A stretch of DNA of 7,621 bases from Pseudomonadota bacterium (lineage in GTDB: Bacteria > Pseudomonadota > Gammaproteobacteria > Pseudomonadales > Cellvibrionaceae), in the NCBI GenBank assembly GCA_023416875.1, contig JAEZGT010000181.1, positions 1-7,621 of the forward strand. The letters run 5' to 3'. The notes below the pieces were generated by a model, which was given only the letters and a program-made list of their open reading frames with translations, was not told where the DNA came from and did not search any database. Positions 5,232-7,621 of the stretch are shown here, in pieces; the stretch's first letter is position 1, and each line of letters starts with the position of its first letter. Both the position numbers and the translations under genes were made by a program.

Positions 5232-5895
5232 CAATACGATATCCAGCGCCGCGCACCGTCTGAATTAAAGGCTTATCGAAGTCCCTGTCCACCTTGGCCC
5301 GCAGACGACTGATGTGCGTTTCCACCACATTTGTTTTGGGGTCGAAATGAAAATCCCAAACACCCTCCAACAACATGGTGCGCGTCACCACTTGGCCAAT
5401 GTGGCGCAAAAGAAATTCCAACAATTTAAATTCCATCGGCTGAAGATCCAACACTTGCCCCGCGCGCACCACCCTTCGTTTGATCAAATCCATTTCCAGA
5501 TCGCCGACGCGCAAAACTGTGCTGGCCTGTTGCAGCGGTGCGCGCCGAGCCAGAGCACCGATACGTGCATGCAGTTCTGCGAATGCAAATGGTTTAACCA
5601 GATAGTCTTCTGCGCCAGCGCTAAGGCCAGTCACACGATCTTCAATACTGCCCATGGCGGTCAACATAATCACTGGTGTGCCATTGCCAGCCTGACGCAA
5701 AGTGCGCAGCAACGTCAGCCCATCGAGGCGAGGCAACATACGGTCGAGAATCATCACGTCATACTGCCCTTCCTGGGCGAGCATCAAACCGTCAAGTCCA
5801 TTATCGGCGAGATCGGTGGTATGCCCATGCTCCTTAAAGCCGCGGATGATGAATTCCGCAGTCGTCTTATCATCTTCCACCAAAAGCAATTTCAT
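5218..5895 (-). CDS. OmpR-family response regulator transcription factor
   Basis: The 225-residue protein has a receiver domain (1-115) with the acidic pair Asp8-Asp9, phosphoacceptor Asp51 in VMILDRMLP, Thr79 in PVIMLTA and Lys101 in YLVKPF. A winged-helix DNA-binding domain follows (about 128-222), with the recognition-helix region NVVETHISRLRAKVD and the wing motif TVRGAGYRI. It would be phosphorylated by the sensor kinase whose start overlaps its stop, then bind direct repeats near target promoters. The ATG at 5895 gives a standard receiver start (MKLLLVEDD). The ribosome site is weak (GGA about 11 bases upstream) and follows directly on a strong hairpin at 5911-5934. Receiver and C-terminal sequence are of the QseB/CusR-like branch, but the target genes cannot be named. 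Confidence 0.96.
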   Translation of the reverse strand: MKLLLVEDDKTTAEFIIRGFKEHGHTTDLADNGLDGLMLAQEGQYDVMILDRMLPRLDGLTLLRTLRQAGNGTPVIMLTAMGSIEDRVTGLSAGAEDYLVKPFAFAELHARIGALARRAPLQQASTVLRVGDLEMDLIKRRVVRAGQVLDLQPMEFKLLEFLLRHIGQVVTRTMLLEGVWDFHFDPKTNVVETHISRLRAKVDRDFDKPLIQTVRGAGYRIDAPV

Positions 5896-5910
5896 ATAGA
5901 GAGAATCCGC

Positions 5911-5934
5911 AAAGGCCGCCTAGAGGCGGCCTTT
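5911..5934 (-). terminator. Strong hairpin between PepSY gene and response regulator: leaky terminator or processing site
   Basis: AAAGGCCGCC (5911-5920) and GGCGGCCTTT (5925-5934) form a perfect 10-bp stem with a 4-base loop. It lies 11 bases past the PepSY stop and 15 bases before the regulator ATG. Only three T residues follow the stem, so full termination is unlikely. It could let part of the transcripts continue into the two-component genes, or protect the PepSY mRNA 3' end. Which of these applies is inference. Confidence 0.65.
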
Positions 5935-5945
5935 GCAATCATTGA

Positions 5946-6251
5946 TTAGTCATCCAGATCTTCTTTGACATTGCGCACTTCACCGGTGACACCATCGATA
6001 TCCACTTCGTATACACGATTGTCAGTGGTGACAACCTTTACCTCGTATACCGGTGCAAACCGGTGGCTGTCCAATTCGGCTTCATAAGCGCGGCCACTCT
6101 GGTGTTTTTCAGCGATTGCGATCGCTTCGCTCAGGTTAATTTTGGTTTCGCCCAGCAAGCGCACATCATCGCGATCCGCGAATGCCGCTCCGGAAAACAA
6201 AAGTCCGGCAAGGGCGGCGGACAACACAGCGGGTTTAGTAAAGTTTTTCAT
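5946..6251 (-). CDS. Secreted PepSY-domain protein
   Basis: The 101-residue precursor starts MKNFTKPAVLSAALAGLLF, a Sec signal peptide with basic n-region, hydrophobic core and an AFA cleavage site after residue 25, leaving a 76-residue periplasmic protein. Residues about 38-97 form one PepSY domain: a helix (INLSEAIAIAEKHQSG), strands with VYEVKVVTTDNRVYEVDID, and the closing GVTGEVRNV turn. Small PepSY proteins next to two-component systems are common in Proteobacteria and are thought to modulate peptidases or sensors; the exact role is not established. ATG 6251 is chosen over upstream starts because GGAG lies six bases before it and the signal peptide begins there. It is first in a likely operon with the response regulator and kinase. 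Confidence 0.9.
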   Translation of the reverse strand: MKNFTKPAVLSAALAGLLFSGAAFADRDDVRLLGETKINLSEAIAIAEKHQSGRAYEAELDSHRFAPVYEVKVVTTDNRVYEVDIDGVTGEVRNVKEDLDD

Positions 6252-6283
6252 ACAGGTCTCCAAAAATTCAGTCTTTTGTTGGC

Positions 6284-6299
6284 GACAGCTTTTGCTGTC
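6284..6299 (-). promoter_or_regulatory. Hairpin in the 5' leader of the PepSY gene
   Basis: GACAGC (6284-6289) pairs with GCTGTC (6294-6299) around a 4-base loop, about 32 bases before the start codon. As RNA it would be a short stable stem in the leader; as DNA it is a small dyad that could bind a regulator. The function is unknown. Confidence 0.4.
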
Positions 6300-6346
6300 C
6301 ACGGTGATATTTATAACAAAGACCAAATCGCACCCCGCTGGACGGC

Positions 6347-6375
6347 ACTATACGGTTTTGTAATCTCACTGTCTC
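6347..6375 (-). promoter_or_regulatory. Candidate sigma70 promoter of the PepSY/two-component operon
   Basis: On the minus strand GAGACA (6370-6375, four of six consensus bases) is followed after 17 bases by TATAGT (6347-6352, five of six). The start would fall near 6340, giving a leader of about 90 bases that contains the hairpin at 6284-6299. A second A/T-rich box, TATAAA at 6310-6315, has no matching -35. Confidence 0.5.
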
Positions 6376-6402
6376 GGCACGGCGACGACGCACCTCGTGG
6401 AA

Positions 6403-7305
6403 TTATTCAACCAGCAACTTACCGGGCTCGGCCGGCAGCTTATTAAGCAGATCGAGTTTGGTCAAAATTTTGCGCGCGTCGTAAGGAGCAAATAGTTTGT
6501 CGGTATTATCGAAATAACAAAAGATATCGCGCTGCTCGCTCGATGTTTGTGCCTTTTTAGCCCGCACCAAATGCGCATCTGCAGGCTGATTGCCGCGACT
6601 CCAGGTTTTCATACGACTGAACCAGCGACCCAAGGCCTCATCGGTATAGCCGCTTTTATACAGCTCTGTATCACCGTGAAGCCGCATATAGATAAAGTCA
6701 CTGGTGATTTCTTCTGCGTAGGGGAAGCGCCCCGCCGAATCTGCAAATACAAAGGCGACGTTGTATTTGGTGAGCAGGTCGAAAAATTCCGGCGCCATAA
6801 AACTCTTATTGCGAATTTCCACGCAATGGCGCAAACGCTGACTTTGGGTGGTGGGATTTTCGAAATCGTCCCGATACTTCTGCACCGCCGCAGTCGCCTC
6901 TTTGGCTGAGTGCGGCAGCAGCTCCAGGAAGGCTTCAAACAGTTCAGGATCAAATTTAAAACTGGGTGGAAACTGCCAGAGGATCGGCCCCAGCTTCTTT
7001 TTGAGATTGAGCACGCCGGAGGCGAAAAAATTGGCTACCGGATGTTGAATATCTTTCAGCCGGCGGATGTGAGTGACATAGCGTGGGGCCTTTACGCTGA
7101 ACTTAAAATTGTCGGGCGTATCATCATGCCAATTTTGATACCGTTCCGGTGTCTGCAGCGCGTAGAAGGATCCGTTGATCTCGATGCTGTTGACCGAGCG
7201 TGACGCAAAATACAATTCCCGCGCCTGCGTCAAACCTTGTGGATAAAAGTTTTTTCGCCACGGCGCGTAACGCCAGCCGGAGATACCGATTCGAAATTCG
7301 CTCAT
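6403..7305 (-). CDS. DUF72 (YecE-like) family protein
   Basis: The 300-residue protein has the marks of the DUF72 family, which adopts a TIM-barrel-like fold and has no firmly established reaction. It starts FRIGISGWRYAPWRKNFYP, then IEINGSFYALQTPERYQNW (from residue 41), FKFSVKAPRYVTHIRRL, LGPILWQFPPSFKFD, CVEIRNKSF, YMRLHGDTELYKSGY and IFCYFDNT. These are the conserved family blocks in the usual order, and the length is typical for full-length members. ATG 7305 is preferred to the TTG 14 codons upstream, because the family normally starts a few residues before IGISGW and GGTGG lies just ahead of it. It reads in the same direction as the PepSY operon, but 151 bases and a candidate promoter separate them. 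An 8-bp inverted repeat lies just upstream of its start. Confidence 0.92.
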   Translation of the reverse strand: MSEFRIGISGWRYAPWRKNFYPQGLTQARELYFASRSVNSIEINGSFYALQTPERYQNWHDDTPDNFKFSVKAPRYVTHIRRLKDIQHPVANFFASGVLNLKKKLGPILWQFPPSFKFDPELFEAFLELLPHSAKEATAAVQKYRDDFENPTTQSQRLRHCVEIRNKSFMAPEFFDLLTKYNVAFVFADSAGRFPYAEEITSDFIYMRLHGDTELYKSGYTDEALGRWFSRMKTWSRGNQPADAHLVRAKKAQTSSEQRDIFCYFDNTDKLFAPYDARKILTKLDLLNKLPAEPGKLLVE

Positions 7306-7322
7306 GCCGCCACCGTATCGTC

Positions 7323-7350
7323 TGGTTGTTATTGGCTTTATCAACAACCA
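7323..7350. promoter_or_regulatory. Inverted repeat upstream of the DUF72 gene, possible operator
   Basis: TGGTTGTT (7323-7330) and AACAACCA (7343-7350) are perfect 8-bp inverted arms with a 12-base spacer, 20 bases centre to centre, or about two helical turns. It ends 17 bases before the DUF72 start codon. It could be an operator for a dimeric repressor or a leader hairpin that affects translation. No regulator is identified. Confidence 0.45.
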
Positions 7351-7422
7351 TATTATTCCGGCACCAAAAGCTCACCGTGCGCCCGTTCACATTGCCCTTT
7401 CCTAGATCTATCACAGCAGGCG

Positions 7423-7480
7423 AAAAACGTTATACGAGCGAAGCAGTTGCGGAGCCGCGTTTAGTGGTCGCCTTCGCTCG
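7423..7480 (-). terminator. Candidate intrinsic terminator of the gene at the right edge
   Basis: On the minus strand CGAGCGAAG (7472-7480) pairs perfectly with CTTCGCTCG (7435-7443), 9 bp, around a 28-base loop. The loop contains a small GCGG/CCGC stem and the stop codon of the edge gene. Five T residues follow seven bases after the stem (complement of 7423-7427). The long loop and the gap before the T-run make it less than ideal. Confidence 0.5.
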
Positions 7481-7621
7481 GATCAAGCAATTCGCCATCA
7501 CAGCTCACCAACTGGGTGTCTAGCATAATATCGTCGATATACAGAGTTCTTGATTTCGCATCATCCGCGTATTGCTCGACACCGAGGCTGATTTTGTCAA
7601 AGGTTTCCGGCGCGTACCAAA
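7461..7621 (-). CDS. C-terminal 52 residues of a gene cut by the right edge
   Basis: The minus strand is open from the window edge to TAA at 7461-7463. The segment begins WYAPETFDKISLGVEQYADD, continues with RTLYIDDIMLDTQLVSCDG and ends in an acidic tail (LLDPSEGDH). A strand of the form xLYIDDIxLDT followed by a single cysteine is typical of the last strands of secreted jelly-roll domains, such as polysaccharide-lyase or LamG-like folds, where a conserved Cys often closes the domain. Only the end is visible, so the family is an inference. It was judged coding from composition and from the terminator-like stem around its stop. Confidence 0.65.
   Translation of the reverse strand, partial: WYAPETFDKISLGVEQYADDAKSRTLYIDDIMLDTQLVSCDGELLDPSEGDH

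Noticed and set aside
5232..5234. TTG at 5234 as the kinase start
   Set aside because: The ATG one codon later is the stronger start and keeps the same protein.
5314..5949. Plus-strand 211-codon frame
   Set aside because: It lies wholly opposite the clear response regulator gene and its product has no recognisable pattern.
6063..6446. Plus-strand 127-codon frame
   Set aside because: It is antisense to the PepSY gene and its leader, without a ribosome site.

Overview
The window looks like chromosomal DNA of a gammaproteobacterium. The MinC, MinD and MinE proteins, the RsmE methyltransferase and the short-form ribosome hibernation factor are all of the gammaproteobacterial type. A cellvibrio-like marine or soil group is possible, but nothing here fixes the genus. 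No mobile element, CRISPR array or rRNA was found, and no stretch over 300 bases lacks a gene.

Left part (1-1780): a glycosyltransferase fragment runs off the left edge on the minus strand. Divergent from it, a clear sigma70 promoter drives a tRNA-Arg(CCT) gene. The 16S rRNA methyltransferase gene rsmE follows only 14 bases after the tRNA. After a gap with possible regulatory repeats comes hpf, the ribosome hibernation factor. This stretch is therefore mostly about translation: a tRNA, an rRNA modification enzyme and a ribosome-dimerising or silencing factor.

Centre (1781-3890): the minCDE operon, which places the division septum, reads rightward. minD uses a TTG start and minE overlaps minD by four bases. 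It ends in a strong intrinsic terminator whose loop holds the minE stop codon. The gap between hpf and minC is not empty of coding-like signal. On the minus strand it carries a 29-codon reading frame with its own Shine-Dalgarno sequence, and a -1 frame continuation runs to a hairpin facing hpf.

Right part (3888-7621): everything reads leftward. A periplasmic PepSY-domain protein, an OmpR-family response regulator and a HAMP-type sensor kinase form a likely three-gene signalling operon. A strong hairpin sits between the PepSY gene and the regulator and may set their expression ratio. Upstream of it lies a DUF72 (YecE-like) gene with an 8-bp inverted repeat in front. At the edge is the 3' end of another gene, whose C-terminus resembles secreted carbohydrate-active or jelly-roll proteins. 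The signalling operon and the min operon converge.

Most genes are ordinary housekeeping types. The least explained parts are the small reading frame between hpf and minC, the repeats upstream of hpf, the hairpin inside the PepSY/two-component operon, and the repeated placement of stop codons inside terminator-like loops.
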